NCBI RefSeq assembly: GCF_014635345.1
Contig: NZ_BMCU01000002.1
Coordinates: forward strand, 744,001 to 808,000
Length of the DNA: 64,000 nucleotides
Source: Rhodococcoides trifolii
GTDB lineage: Bacteria > Actinomycetota > Actinomycetes > Mycobacteriales > Mycobacteriaceae
Reading direction: 5' to 3'
This document shows positions 30,404-39,312 of this stretch, in pieces (position 1 is the first letter of the stretch; each line of letters begins with the position of its first letter). The position numbers and the translations under genes were made by a program. The notes beneath the pieces were generated by a model that saw nothing but the letters and a program-made list of their open reading frames with translations, was not told where the DNA came from and did not search any database.

Positions 30404-31321
30404 ATGGCTGTAGTAACCATGAAGCAGCTGCTCGACAGCGGCACGCACTTCGGGCATCAGACCCGCCGTTGGAACCCGAAGATGAAGCGATTCATCTTCA
30501 CCGACCGCAACGGCATCTACATCATCGACTTGCAGCAGACGCTGACGTACATCGACAAGGCGTACGAGTTCGTCAAGGAGACCGTTGCCCACGGCGGCAC
30601 CGTCCTCTTCGTCGGAACCAAGAAGCAGGCGCAGGAATCCATCGCAGCCGAGGCCACTCGCGTCGGTATGCCGTATGTGAACCAGCGCTGGCTCGGCGGC
30701 ATGCTCACCAACTTCAGCACCGTGCACAAGCGCCTCATCCGGCTCAAGGAACTCGAGTCGATGGAGCAGACCGGTGGCTTCGAGGGACGCACCAAGAAGG
30801 AAATCCTCATGCTCACGCGTGAGATGACCAAGCTGGACCGCACCCTCGGCGGAATCCGGGACATGTCCAAGGTCCCGTCGGCAATCTGGATCGTCGACAC
30901 CAACAAGGAGCACCTCGCGGTTGCCGAGGCGCGCAAGCTGAACATCCCGGTCATCGCGATCCTGGACACCAACTGCGATCCCGACGTGGTCGACTACCCG
31001 ATCCCGGGTAACGACGACGCCATCCGCAGCGCAGCCCTGCTGACCAAGGTCGTGGCGTCTGCCGTGGCCGAGGGCGTGCAGGCGCGTGCGGGCCGCAACA
31101 CCGGTTCGGACGACAAGCCCGAGGTCGGCGCAGGCGAGCCTCTCGCCGAGTGGGAGCTCGAGCAGCTCGCACAGGCGTCACCGGCTGCCGAGGCCACCAC
31201 GGCCGCAGCAGCGGAGGTTCCCGCCGCCGACGAGGCGCCGGTCACCGACGCACCCGCGACGGAAGCGCCTGCCGCCACGGAGGCACCTGCCGCCACGGAA
31301 GCTCCTGCCGCACAGGCATAG
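30404..31321 (+). CDS. rpsB: 30S ribosomal protein S2
   Basis: A 305-residue S2 protein. The core is standard ([59 protein letters not shown]). Beyond about residue 250 there is an extended Ala/Pro/Glu/Thr tail that ends in three near-perfect TEAPAA repeats, encoded by 18-base DNA repeats at about 31257-31316. The tail makes the protein some 20-50 residues longer than compact S2 proteins and is probably disordered. The ATG at 30404 is where homology begins. tsf follows after a terminator-like hairpin. Confidence 0.97.
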   Translation: MAVVTMKQLLDSGTHFGHQTRRWNPKMKRFIFTDRNGIYIIDLQQTLTYIDKAYEFVKETVAHGGTVLFVGTKKQAQESIAAEATRVGMPYVNQRWLGGMLTNFSTVHKRLIRLKELESMEQTGGFEGRTKKEILMLTREMTKLDRTLGGIRDMSKVPSAIWIVDTNKEHLAVAEARKLNIPVIAILDTNCDPDVVDYPIPGNDDAIRSAALLTKVVASAVAEGVQARAGRNTGSDDKPEVGAGEPLAEWELEQLAQASPAAEATTAAAAEVPAADEAPVTDAPATEAPAATEAPAATEAPAAQA

Positions 31322-31329
31322 TCGACGCG

Positions 31330-31356
31330 GCCCCGGTCAGAATTTCTGGCCGGGGC
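31330..31356 (+). terminator. Terminator-like hairpin between rpsB and tsf
   Basis: GCCCCGGTCAGAA at 31330-31342 pairs with TTCTGGCCGGGGC at 31344-31356 with a single G-T type mismatch, giving a strong stem. It is followed by TGTTTCG and a later GGTTTT, a poor U-tract. It may act as a partial terminator that sets the rpsB to tsf ratio. Confidence 0.65.
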
Positions 31357-31417
31357 TGTTTCGTCAGGTTTTCGAACTTTGTCTCTATCCCACACATCAA
31401 GAGGAGGCTCGCCCACC

Positions 31418-32242
31418 ATGGCGAACTACACCGCCGCTGACGTCAAGCGGCTCCGCGAGCTCACCGGCTCCGGAATGATGGACTGCAAGAACGCGCTCGC
31501 CGAGACCGACGGAGACTTCGACAAGGCCGTCGAGCAGCTCCGCATCAAGGGCGCGAAGGACGTCGGCAAGCGTGCCGAGCGGTCCACCGCCGAGGGCCTG
31601 GTCGTCGCCAAGGGCGGCGTCCTCGTCGAGATCAACTCCGAGACCGACTTCGTCGCCAAGAACGCCGAGTTCCAGGCATTCGCGCAGTCGATCGCCGATG
31701 TCGCCGCCGAGGGCAAGCCCGCCGACGTGGACGCGCTCAAGGCGCTGACGCTCGACGGCAAGACCGTCGACGTCGCGTTGCAGGAGCTGTCGGCGAAGAT
31801 CGGCGAGAAGCTCGAGATCCGTCGCGTCGTGTCCTTCGACGGACCCGTCGCCACGTACCTGCACAAGCGCAGCTCGGACCTTCCGCCCGCCGTCGGTGTC
31901 CTCGTCGAGTACACCGGTGAGGGCGACGCTGCAGCGGAGGCCGCTCGCGGCGCCGCCATGCAGGTGGCCGCACTCAAGGCGAAGTACGTCACCCGCGACG
32001 AGGTGCCGTCCGACATCGTCGACGGCGAACGTCGCATCGCCGAGGAGACGGCCCGCGAAGAGGGCAAGCCCGCCGCGGCACTGCCGAAGATCGTGGAAGG
32101 CCGCGTCAACGGCTTCTTCAAGGACGTCGTTCTGACCGAGCAGTCGTCGGTTCAGGACTCGAAGAAGTCCGTGAAGGCCATCCTCGCCGACGCAGGTGTC
32201 ACGATCACCCGCTTCGTTCGCTTCGAGGTCGGCTCGAACTGA
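31418..32242 (+). CDS. tsf: Translation elongation factor Ts
   Basis: A 274-residue nucleotide-exchange factor that regenerates EF-Tu-GTP. The N-terminal UBA-like domain ends in the signature [20 protein letters not shown], and the core shows [19 protein letters not shown], the loop that contacts EF-Tu. The ATG at 31418 follows GAGGAGG at 31401-31407 with 10 bases between, and gives the [12 protein letters not shown] start typical of the group. A strong hairpin lies after the stop. Confidence 0.97.
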   Translation: MANYTAADVKRLRELTGSGMMDCKNALAETDGDFDKAVEQLRIKGAKDVGKRAERSTAEGLVVAKGGVLVEINSETDFVAKNAEFQAFAQSIADVAAEGKPADVDALKALTLDGKTVDVALQELSAKIGEKLEIRRVVSFDGPVATYLHKRSSDLPPAVGVLVEYTGEGDAAAEAARGAAMQVAALKAKYVTRDEVPSDIVDGERRIAEETAREEGKPAAALPKIVEGRVNGFFKDVVLTEQSSVQDSKKSVKAILADAGVTITRFVRFEVGSN

Positions 32243-32256
32243 TCTCGTGAACAACT

Positions 32257-32297
32257 CGACTGTGCCGTTCATCCTTCAGGGGTGGACGGCACAGTCG
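32257..32297 (+). terminator. Strong hairpin after tsf, likely terminator
   Basis: An 18-base arm at 32257-32274 pairs with 32280-32297 around a 5-base loop; 16 positions are Watson-Crick and two are G-T wobbles. No U-tract follows, which is common for actinobacterial terminators. It separates the rpsB-tsf unit from pyrH. Confidence 0.75.
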
Positions 32298-32360
32298 TGA
32301 GTGGGGCATGAGGCAGGATGAGACCGCGAAGAGTCGCCACGTACTCCTAAGGAGCTTTCC

Positions 32361-33086
32361 ATGACCGAACCGGAAACCGAACGACCTGGCTTTCGGCGCG
32401 TGCTGCTGAAGCTGGGCGGCGAGATGTTCGGCGGCGGTGAGGTGGGTCTGGACCCCGACGTGGTGCAGAAGGTCGCCGAGGAAATTGCCTACGTGGTGCG
32501 GACCGGTGTGCAGGTTGCGGTCGTCATCGGGGGCGGGAACTTCTTCCGAGGTGCCGAACTGCAGGTGCGGGGAATGGACCGGTCCAGGTCCGACTACATG
32601 GGCATGCTCGGAACGGTCATGAATTGCCTTGCGCTGCAAGATTTCTTGGAGAAGCAGGGCATCGCGACGCGTGTGCAGACCGCCATCACCATGGGCCAGG
32701 TCGCCGAACCGTACATCCCTTTGCGCGCGCAGCGTCACCTGGAGAAGGGGCGTGTGGTGATCTTCGGAGCGGGCATGGGCATGCCGTACTTCTCCACCGA
32801 CACCACGGCCGCGCAGCGTGCCCTCGAGATCGGTGCCGAGGTGGTGCTGATGGCCAAGGCCGTCGACGGCGTCTACTCCGCGGACCCCCGCACGGATCCG
32901 GACGCCACGATGTACGACCAGATCAGTCACCGTGAGGTCATCGAGAAGGGTCTCAAGGTCGCCGACGCCACCGCGTTCAGCCTCTGCATGGACAATCAGA
33001 TGCCGATCATGGTGTTCAACCTGTTGACCGAGGGAAACATCGCCCGAGCCGTGCGCGGTGAGAAAATCGGGACGTTGGTCAAATAG
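32361..33086 (+). CDS. pyrH: Uridylate kinase
   Basis: A 241-residue UMP kinase of the amino-acid-kinase fold, which phosphorylates UMP to UDP for RNA, DNA and cell-wall precursors. Landmarks are [29 protein letters not shown], the UMP-site [11 protein letters not shown] and the C-terminal [18 protein letters not shown] lies directly upstream of the ATG. The pyrH-frr-cdsA order is conserved widely. Bacterial enzymes of this family are GTP-activated and UTP-inhibited. Confidence 0.97.
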   Translation: MTEPETERPGFRRVLLKLGGEMFGGGEVGLDPDVVQKVAEEIAYVVRTGVQVAVVIGGGNFFRGAELQVRGMDRSRSDYMGMLGTVMNCLALQDFLEKQGIATRVQTAITMGQVAEPYIPLRAQRHLEKGRVVIFGAGMGMPYFSTDTTAAQRALEIGAEVVLMAKAVDGVYSADPRTDPDATMYDQISHREVIEKGLKVADATAFSLCMDNQMPIMVFNLLTEGNIARAVRGEKIGTLVK

Positions 33087-33120
33087 TGAACGTACACAGC
33101 AAGATTCGGAAGGACCGGTC

Positions 33121-33678
33121 GTGATCGACGAAGCATTGTTCGACGCAGAAGAAAAAATGGAGAAGGCCGTCACGGTTGCCCAGAACGACCTGGGGTCCAT
33201 CCGTACCGGACGAGCGAATCCGGGCATGTTCAATCGCATCGTGATCGACTACTACGGATCTCCCACGCCCATCACGCAGCTCGCCGGCATCAACGTGCCC
33301 GAGGCGCGCATGGTCATCGTCAAGCCTTACGAGCAGTCGCAGCTGAACGCCATCGAGACTGCGATCCGCAACTCCGATCTCGGTGTCAACCCGTCGAACG
33401 ACGGCAACATCATCCGGATCTCGATTCCGCAGCTCACCGAGGATCGGCGTCGCGATTTCGTCAAGCAGGCAAAGGGCAAGGGCGAGGATGCGAAGGTGTC
33501 CATTCGCAACGTCCGGCGCAAGGCGATGGACGAACTGAAGCGCATCCAGAAGGACGGCGAGGCGGGGGAGGACGAGGTCTCGCGCGCCGAAGCGGAACTC
33601 GACAAGACCACCGCGAAGTACGTCGCGTCGATCGACGACCTCGTGAAGAACAAGGAAGCGGACTTGATGGAGGTATGA
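33121..33678 (+). CDS. frr: Ribosome recycling factor
   Basis: A 185-residue factor that splits the post-termination ribosome together with EF-G. The length is exactly that expected. Conserved parts are [49 protein letters not shown] and [11 protein letters not shown]. The GTG at 33121 has GGAAGGA just upstream and gives the correct N-terminus; a start inside pyrH would add 21 unrelated residues. cdsA begins immediately after its stop. Confidence 0.97.
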   Translation: MIDEALFDAEEKMEKAVTVAQNDLGSIRTGRANPGMFNRIVIDYYGSPTPITQLAGINVPEARMVIVKPYEQSQLNAIETAIRNSDLGVNPSNDGNIIRISIPQLTEDRRRDFVKQAKGKGEDAKVSIRNVRRKAMDELKRIQKDGEAGEDEVSRAEAELDKTTAKYVASIDDLVKNKEADLMEV

Positions 33679-34554
33679 GTGACCTCCGATAGCGCCCCGC
33701 TCGACACACCCGAGCACCCCGAGGCGGTGGCGAAGACCTCCCGAGCCGGCCGCGATCTCCCCGCTGCCATCGCGGTGGGGGGAAGCCTCGGCGTCATGTG
33801 CATCGTCGTGCTCGTCTTCGTCCCGAAGGTGTTCATCGGGGTTGCCGCGGTGGCTGTCGCGATCGCGACGTGGGAAGTGGCGAAACGCCTGCGCGAGGGC
33901 GGAATCGAAGTCCCGCGGATCCCTCTGATCGTCGGCGGTCAGGCGGTGATGTGGTTCGCTTGGCCGTACGGCGCCATGGGCGCCGTCACTGCGTTCACCG
34001 CCACGGTGCTGGTGATGATGGTGTGGCAGCTCCTGGGTCGAGGACTGTCGGCTCCGCCCCAGAATTTCCTGCGGGATACCGCCATCTCGGTGTTCGTGCT
34101 CGCATGGTTGCCTCTGCTCGGCGCATTCGTGACGATGCTGACGCTCGAAGACAACGGCGGCTTCCGCGTCCTGGTCCTGATGATCGCGGTGGTGTGCTCC
34201 GACATCGGTGGCTACGCGGCGGGCGTTCTGTTCGGCCGACACCCGATGGCGCCTGCCATCAGCCCGAAGAAGTCCTGGGAAGGTCTCGGCGGGTCACTGC
34301 TGTTCTGCATCGCCGGATGCCTGTGCACGGTCACGTTCATGCTGCACGCGAACCCGCTCATCGGTGTTCTACTCGGAATTCTCGTGGTGTTCAGTGCCAC
34401 CCTGGGCGACCTGATCGAGTCCCAGGTCAAACGAGACCTCAAGATCAAGGACATGGGCACCCTGCTCCCCGGTCACGGCGGAATCATGGACCGACTCGAT
34501 TCGGTACTGCCGTCGGTGTTCGTGACGTGGGTCGTGCTCACCGCCCTCGTCTGA
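33679..34554 (+). CDS. cdsA: Phosphatidate cytidylyltransferase
   Basis: A 291-residue membrane enzyme that makes CDP-diacylglycerol from phosphatidic acid and CTP. After a polar N-terminus of about 30 residues there are about eight spans. The C-terminal CDS signature is complete (QVKRDLKIKDMGTLLPGHGG then IMDRLDS). The GTG at 33679 abuts the frr stop, which supports translational coupling in a pyrH-frr-cdsA operon. Confidence 0.95.
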   Translation: MTSDSAPLDTPEHPEAVAKTSRAGRDLPAAIAVGGSLGVMCIVVLVFVPKVFIGVAAVAVAIATWEVAKRLREGGIEVPRIPLIVGGQAVMWFAWPYGAMGAVTAFTATVLVMMVWQLLGRGLSAPPQNFLRDTAISVFVLAWLPLLGAFVTMLTLEDNGGFRVLVLMIAVVCSDIGGYAAGVLFGRHPMAPAISPKKSWEGLGGSLLFCIAGCLCTVTFMLHANPLIGVLLGILVVFSATLGDLIESQVKRDLKIKDMGTLLPGHGGIMDRLDSVLPSVFVTWVVLTALV

Positions 34555-34566
34555 CGCCGCCCTGTC

Positions 34567-35274
34567 ATGGCCGTGATCAAGAGCCCCAACATCTGGAACT
34601 GGCCCGAGGTGTACGAGGCGGAGAACCGCGCTCAGGATGCACACGACGCACTGTTCACCGCGCTTCGCGAGGTGGCCGACTGGGCCGGTAAGGACGTCGT
34701 CGACGTCGGGTGCGGAACCGGATTCCATCTCCCGAGGTTCGCCACCGACGCTCGGTCGGTACTGGGAGTCGAACCGCACCAGCCGCTCCTTCCGGCCGCC
34801 ACGGCGCGAGTTCGCAACCTACCGTCGGTATCGGTGGCGCTCGGATCCGCGGAACGCTTACCGCTGCCGGACGAGTCCGTCGACGTCGTGCACGCGCGCA
34901 CCGCCTACTTCTTCGGCGCCGGATGCGGACCCGGAATCATCGAGGCGCTGCGGGTCTTACGGCCGGGCGGGGTGCTGGTCGTCGTAGACCTCGACGCCAC
35001 CGCGTCGCCGTACGGCGACTGGATGCGGGCAGACCTGCCGCACTACGACCCGGTCGCCGTGGAGCGCTTCTTCGACGCACAGGGGTTCGACCTGAGACGG
35101 GTCGAGACGTTGTGGCGGTTCGACGACAGGCGCTCACTACGGGAGGTCCTGTCGATCGAGTTCTCCGGCAAGATCGCCCGCCGCGCGATCGACAGCGTTC
35201 CCGGTCTGTCGTTCCCGGTGCGTTACCGACTGCACACGCGGCGCAAGCCCACCGGACTGATCAACCTGCGGTGA
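34567..35274 (+). CDS. Class I SAM-dependent methyltransferase
   Basis: A 235-residue protein with a Methyltransf_11-type fold. Motif I is VVDVGCGTGFHLPRF (about residues 41-55), the acidic loop is VLGVEPHQPLL, and the segment LRPGGVLVVVDLD fits motif IV. The substrate is unknown. It follows cdsA by 12 bases and so is probably co-transcribed with it. Its last 14 bases overlap the end of the convergent lyase gene. It resembles generic actinobacterial methyltransferases. Confidence 0.85.
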   Translation: MAVIKSPNIWNWPEVYEAENRAQDAHDALFTALREVADWAGKDVVDVGCGTGFHLPRFATDARSVLGVEPHQPLLPAATARVRNLPSVSVALGSAERLPLPDESVDVVHARTAYFFGAGCGPGIIEALRVLRPGGVLVVVDLDATASPYGDWMRADLPHYDPVAVERFFDAQGFDLRRVETLWRFDDRRSLREVLSIEFSGKIARRAIDSVPGLSFPVRYRLHTRRKPTGLINLR

Positions 35275-36112
35275 TGCCGAACGTGGCCGCCTGAGCGGTG
35301 ATCTTCTTGGCCTTGGCCAGACGCGGGAGGTCACTGCCGTCGCGCACGCGCGATCCGTCCTCACCGAGCGCGTCGATGACGTCGCGGGCCCACGTCACAT
35401 CGGCCGGGCTCGGGGCGAGCTCACGGTTGACGATCGCGGCCTGATCGGAATGCATGCACAACTTCCCGGACATTCCCATCGAGAGCGTGAGCGCACTGTC
35501 ACGGCTGAGCATGCCGTCGTTGGCCGCCAGGGTCGGTCCGTCGATCGGTCCGGGCAGGCGAGCGGCGCGGGAGGACACGACCAGTCGTGAACGCGGGTAC
35601 GCCATGGCCAGCGGCTCGTCGCTCATGCCGGTGTCACGCCGGAAGTCACCGCTGCCGAACGCAAGGCGGAACGTCGCATTGGCGCGAGCAATCTCGGGGG
35701 TGGCTTCGAGGCCCACCGCGGACTCGATCAACGCCAGGACGCGTGTGCCCTCGGGCAGACGGTCCGCGGTCATCTCGACCTGGCTGCCACTCTCGGTCTT
35801 GGCAAGCATGACGCCCTGCAGTCCGGGGACCCCGGACAACGCAGCGAGGTCGTCGGCCCAGAACGTGGTGGTGGCGTCGTTGATGCGCACCCAGGCGGTT
35901 CCGCCGTTCGACAGCCACTCCACCACGGCCTGCCGTGCGGCCGGCTTCGCAGCGGGGGCAACCGCGTCCTCGATGTCCAGAATGAGAGCGTCGACGCCCG
36001 ATTGTGCTGCAGCGGTGAACGTTTCGGGCTTGGTGGCCGGAACCAGCAGCCACGACCGCGCCTTGTCGGCGGCGATGGCAGGTTGCACGGAAGTCTCCAG
36101 AAAGGTGGTCAC
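35261..36112 (-). CDS. HpcH/HpaI aldolase / citrate lyase beta-subunit (CitE)-like protein
   Basis: A 283-residue TIM-barrel protein that cleaves or condenses acyl-CoA-type substrates in relatives. It shows SWLLVPATKPE, the metal-site region ALILDIEDAVAP, VMLAKTESGSQVE, and ALIESAVGLEATPEIA. No citrate-lyase alpha or gamma genes are near, so it is one of the stand-alone CitE-like enzymes, for which malyl- or citramalyl-CoA activity is known in some members. The GTG at 36112 is chosen for its GAGGA motif 8 bases upstream and because the more upstream frame carries no homology. It is divergent from rlmN. Confidence 0.85.
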   Translation of the reverse strand: MTTFLETSVQPAIAADKARSWLLVPATKPETFTAAAQSGVDALILDIEDAVAPAAKPAARQAVVEWLSNGGTAWVRINDATTTFWADDLAALSGVPGLQGVMLAKTESGSQVEMTADRLPEGTRVLALIESAVGLEATPEIARANATFRLAFGSGDFRRDTGMSDEPLAMAYPRSRLVVSSRAARLPGPIDGPTLAANDGMLSRDSALTLSMGMSGKLCMHSDQAAIVNRELAPSPADVTWARDVIDALGEDGSRVRDGSDLPRLAKAKKITAQAATFGITAG

Positions 36113-36269
36113 GGTGCGTTCCTCGCTCGTCGTCGGTGGTGTCGAAACTCCATCGTGCACGTGAGTACGCTCCTCGCGAAAGATTGTGTCAATACTGTTC
36201 ACCAGCAGTTTCGCCTGTCCGAAGCAGCATTGGCCACTTACCCGTCGGTAGTGGGACACTGATCTCATC

Positions 36270-37382
36270 ATGGCAACAACACAGCTTCCCTTGGTTTTCG
36301 ACGCACCTCGCCGCGGCATGCCGCCCAAGCACCTGGCCGACCTCGACGCGACTCAGCGGCGAAAGGCGGTCACCGATCTGGGCCTGCCAGCCTTCCGGGC
36401 CGACCAGCTCGCGCGGCAGTACTACGGCCGGCTCGAAGCGGACCCCGCCAAGATGACGGACCTCCCCGCATCGGTTCGTGACGCCGTCGGCACCGCCCTG
36501 TTCCCGACTCTGCTCACGCCGGTCAAGCACCTGTCCTGTGACGGTGGTGACACGCGCAAGACACTGTGGAAGGCCGGCGACGGCACATTGCTCGAAAGCG
36601 TTCTCATGCGCTATCCGGGCCGCGCCACCCTCTGCATCTCGAGCCAGGCCGGCTGCGGAATGGCGTGCCCGTTCTGCGCGACCGGTCAGGGCGGGCTGCA
36701 GCGCAATCTGTCGACCGCGGAGATCGTGGACCAGGTTCGCTCGGCGGCCGCCGATCTGCGCGACGGGGAAGTCGAGGGGGGCGAGGGCCGCCTGTCGAAT
36801 GTGGTGTTCATGGGAATGGGGGAGCCCCTCGCGAACTACAAGCGCGTGGTCGACGCCGTTCGACGCATCGTCTCACCGGCACCGGAGGGCCTCGGTCTGT
36901 CGCAGCGTTCGGTGACGGTGTCCACCGTCGGGCTCGCCCCGGCGATACGCAAACTTGCCGACGAGGGCCTCACCGTGACGCTCGCCGTGTCGCTGCACTG
37001 CCCCGACGACGAGCTGCGCGACACGCTGGTGCCGGTGAACAACCGCTGGGCCATCAAAGAAGTTCTCGATGCAGCTCGCTACTACGCCGACAAGACCGGT
37101 CGACGGGTCTCGATCGAATACGCCTTGATCCGGGACGTCAACGACCAGCCGTGGCGTGCCGATCTGTTGGGCAAGAAGCTGCACAAGGCGCTCGGCGCGC
37201 TGGTACACGTGAATTTGATTCCGTTGAACCCGACGCCCGGTAGCGAGTGGGACGCGAGCCCGAAGCCCGTACAGGACGAGTTCGTGAAGAGGGTCATCGC
37301 ACAGGGCGTGTCGTGCACGGTGCGTGACACCCGCGGGCAGGAGATCGCAGCGGCCTGCGGCCAGCTCGCCGCGGAGAACTGA
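36270..37382 (+). CDS. rlmN: 23S rRNA (adenine2503-C2)-methyltransferase / dual-specificity RlmN
   Basis: A 370-residue radical-SAM enzyme that methylates A2503 of 23S rRNA and A37 of some tRNAs. The cluster motif is C129-x3-C133-x2-C136 in [13 protein letters not shown]. The C-terminal catalytic Cys lies in [33 protein letters not shown] is the SAM-site signature. The length is normal. No strong ribosome binding site precedes the ATG; a GACACT hexamer lies 8 bases upstream, which would fit a leaderless start. Confidence 0.95.
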   Translation: MATTQLPLVFDAPRRGMPPKHLADLDATQRRKAVTDLGLPAFRADQLARQYYGRLEADPAKMTDLPASVRDAVGTALFPTLLTPVKHLSCDGGDTRKTLWKAGDGTLLESVLMRYPGRATLCISSQAGCGMACPFCATGQGGLQRNLSTAEIVDQVRSAAADLRDGEVEGGEGRLSNVVFMGMGEPLANYKRVVDAVRRIVSPAPEGLGLSQRSVTVSTVGLAPAIRKLADEGLTVTLAVSLHCPDDELRDTLVPVNNRWAIKEVLDAARYYADKTGRRVSIEYALIRDVNDQPWRADLLGKKLHKALGALVHVNLIPLNPTPGSEWDASPKPVQDEFVKRVIAQGVSCTVRDTRGQEIAAACGQLAAEN

Positions 37383-37393
37383 CTCGGCGCGAG

Positions 37394-37648
37394 CTACCGC
37401 TGGCGGCGGCGCTTGACGATGTCGAGGACCAACATCAGGATCAGAACGAGCGCGAGCCCGACCAGCCACAGGTCCTCGACCTTGCCCACGTGGTTACCGA
37501 TCAGCTGAACCAGCAACATGAGCGCCACGATCCACCCCGCCGCGCGGAACGCACGCGGAGCCTCGCCGCTCCAACCCCAGGCAGCGGAGGGAACCTCGGC
37601 GGCCGTGGTGAGATCGTGGATCGATGCGGGACTGTTGTTGTCGGCCAC
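37394..37648 (-). CDS. Small membrane protein (DUF2631-like)
   Basis: An 84-residue protein with a polar N-terminus, a WGWSGEAPRAFRAAGW patch and two closely spaced hydrophobic segments (about residues 40-57 and 60-78), ending in a KRRRQR anchor. It resembles a conserved actinobacterial small membrane family (DUF2631) found near this locus in mycobacteria; its function is unknown. The GTG at 37648 is chosen because AGGAGA lies 6 bases upstream. An ATG at 37666 is in frame but would put that motif inside the gene. It is convergent with rlmN, with 11 bases between stops. Confidence 0.75.
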   Translation of the reverse strand: MADNNSPASIHDLTTAAEVPSAAWGWSGEAPRAFRAAGWIVALMLLVQLIGNHVGKVEDLWLVGLALVLILMLVLDIVKRRRQR

Positions 37649-37771
37649 GGTGTCTCTCCTGAACATTCGTCGGGCGGGTTTCCCCGTCGCATTGTCCGCA
37701 ATCTTGGCATACGACCGTCCGTCGTAGCCATCGGGGACGCGCCCATTCCAGCGAGTCCTCGCGTGGGCTGC

Positions 37772-37777
37772 GACAAT
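37772..37777 (+). promoter_or_regulatory. Possible -10 box GACAAT for a leaderless deacetylase gene
   Basis: GACAAT ends 7 bases before the GTG at 37785 with no ribosome binding site between. It departs from TANNNT at the first base, so this is weaker than other cases in the window. Confidence 0.3.
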
Positions 37778-37784
37778 TCCCGGC

Positions 37785-38792
37785 GTGACTTCGACGCGTC
37801 TTCCGCACCCTCTCGACGGTTATCCGCGCGACATGGTCGGCTACGGCCGCCACGCTCCCGATCCGAAATGGCCGGACGGCGCCAAGATTGCGGTGCAGTT
37901 CGTCCTCAACTACGAGGAGGGTGCGGAGAACAACGTGCTCGACGGGGATACCAAGTCGGAGACCTTTCTCTCCGAAATGGTAGGGGCGCAGGCGTTTCCG
38001 AACCGGCACATGAGTATGGAGTCGCTGTACGAGTACGGATCGCGGGCCGGTCTGTGGCGGGTTCTGCGCACCTTCGAGAAGCGTGATCTGCCGCTCACGG
38101 TGTTCGCCGTCGCCAAGGCCATGGAACGCAACCCGGAGGCGGTCGCCGCGTTCGGTGAGCTCGGGCACGAAATTGCCTGCCACGGTTTGCGCTGGCTGTC
38201 CTACCAGCTGATCGACGAGCACGTCGAACGTGAACACATGGCCGAGGCAGTCTCGATTCTCACCGAGCTGACGGGGGCAGCGCCGCTCGGGTGGTACACC
38301 GGCCGCGACTCGCCGAACACGCGGTCGCTCGTCGTGGAGCACGGCGGCTTTCTGTACGACTCCGATTCGTACGCCGACGACCTTCCCTACTGGGAGAAGG
38401 TCTCGACGGGGACCACCTCGGTCGATCACCTCGTCGTCCCGTACACGCTCGACACGAACGACATGCGGTTCGCCTCGCCCGGTGGATTCCCGTCCGGTGA
38501 GCAGTTCTTCGCGCACCTGCGCGACGCGTTCGACGCGCTGTACGCCGAGGGGGTCGACGGTGCGCCGAAGATGCTCTCGGTGGGATTGCACTGTCGAATC
38601 GTCGGGCGGCCGGCTCGGATCGTGGCGTTGGAGCGTTTCCTGGACCACGTGCAGAGCCACGACGACGTGTGGATCACCCGCCGTGTCGACATTGCGCGCC
38701 ACTGGCACGCCCACCACGCACCCGGCGGTTCTACGGCCTGGCCAACGCGGACAGGTACCGGCCGGTCATCAACTTCTGGGTGGCGCGATTGA
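37785..38792 (+). CDS. PuuE-like polysaccharide-deacetylase-fold protein (possible allantoinase)
   Basis: A 335-residue protein. The NodB-like domain shows VQFVLNYEEGAENNV, HEIACHGLRWL and TGRDSPNTRSLV, the patterns of PuuE-type allantoinases that open allantoin without a bound metal cofactor. No uricase, transthyretin-like hydrolase or decarboxylase gene is near, so a role in purine breakdown is only suggested. The family body ends near residue 310 (IARHWHAHHAP). The last 22 residues ([14 protein letters not shown] and on) are read from DNA that also codes, on the other strand, for the end of the DUF1990 gene, so this tail may be a run-on. Confidence 0.82.
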   Translation: MTSTRLPHPLDGYPRDMVGYGRHAPDPKWPDGAKIAVQFVLNYEEGAENNVLDGDTKSETFLSEMVGAQAFPNRHMSMESLYEYGSRAGLWRVLRTFEKRDLPLTVFAVAKAMERNPEAVAAFGELGHEIACHGLRWLSYQLIDEHVEREHMAEAVSILTELTGAAPLGWYTGRDSPNTRSLVVEHGGFLYDSDSYADDLPYWEKVSTGTTSVDHLVVPYTLDTNDMRFASPGGFPSGEQFFAHLRDAFDALYAEGVDGAPKMLSVGLHCRIVGRPARIVALERFLDHVQSHDDVWITRRVDIARHWHAHHAPGGSTAWPTRTGTGRSSTSGWRD

Positions 38793-39237
38793 ACGGGCCG
38801 CCCAGGGCGACGAGCTTGTTTCCGGGCCGTGAGAACGCGCGAATGTGCGCGCTGACCTCCTCGGTCGCCGGATCGAACTCGGCGACGAAGGACTCCTCAC
38901 CGCTCTCCGGGTGACCGGGCAACGTGCCGTAGACGAATCCTCGGCGGGTCGGCTCGTCGACGATCCGCACGACCCGGCACGGAATCGAGATCGGGCCCAG
39001 TCCGAGCACTACGATCGATCCCTCCTCGGCGCGCACGGTGGACGCCCGCACGCGCAAGCCTGCTCCGCGGTGCATGTCGAACTCGAGGATCCGGCGGCCC
39101 GCCAGATCGAATGCCTGCCGACCCTGACCGATCCGTCGTCGAACATCGACGTGGTGATACCCCGGCGGCATGTCACCGGCGGTGGCCCCGACCTCGTCGT
39201 AAGTCAGTGGGCGGTCGGCGTACGCGCTCAGATCCAT
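38731..39237 (-). CDS. DUF1990 family protein
   Basis: A 168-residue protein with the DUF1990 pattern: a [10 protein letters not shown] start, [53 protein letters not shown], and the [12 protein letters not shown] end. The family is widespread in actinobacteria and has no proven function; a steroidogenic-lipid-transfer-like fold has been suggested for relatives. The ATG at 39237 is chosen over an upstream one because GGAG lies close before it and the family consensus begins there. It overlaps the convergent deacetylase gene by 62 bases and is divergent from dxr. Confidence 0.82.
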   Translation of the reverse strand: MDLSAYADRPLTYDEVGATAGDMPPGYHHVDVRRRIGQGRQAFDLAGRRILEFDMHRGAGLRVRASTVRAEEGSIVVLGLGPISIPCRVVRIVDEPTRRGFVYGTLPGHPESGEESFVAEFDPATEEVSAHIRAFSRPGNKLVALGGPFNRATQKLMTGRYLSALARP

Positions 39238-39300
39238 GGCTCCGATCCTCACACGCACGGCCTCCGCCGGATACATAGGAGGCTCTCAGAATCGATCGGC

Positions 39301-39306
39301 CACAAT
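39301..39306 (+). promoter_or_regulatory. Possible -10 box CACAAT for leaderless dxr
   Basis: CACAAT ends 6 bases before the GTG of dxr at 39313. No ribosome binding site fits in that gap, so a leaderless transcript is likely. Confidence 0.35.
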
Positions 39307-39312
39307 AGCGAG

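Noticed and set aside
36142-36328. Longer N-terminus for the CitE-like protein
   Set aside because: The added residues show no homology and a GTG with a well-placed GAGGA gives the expected family start.
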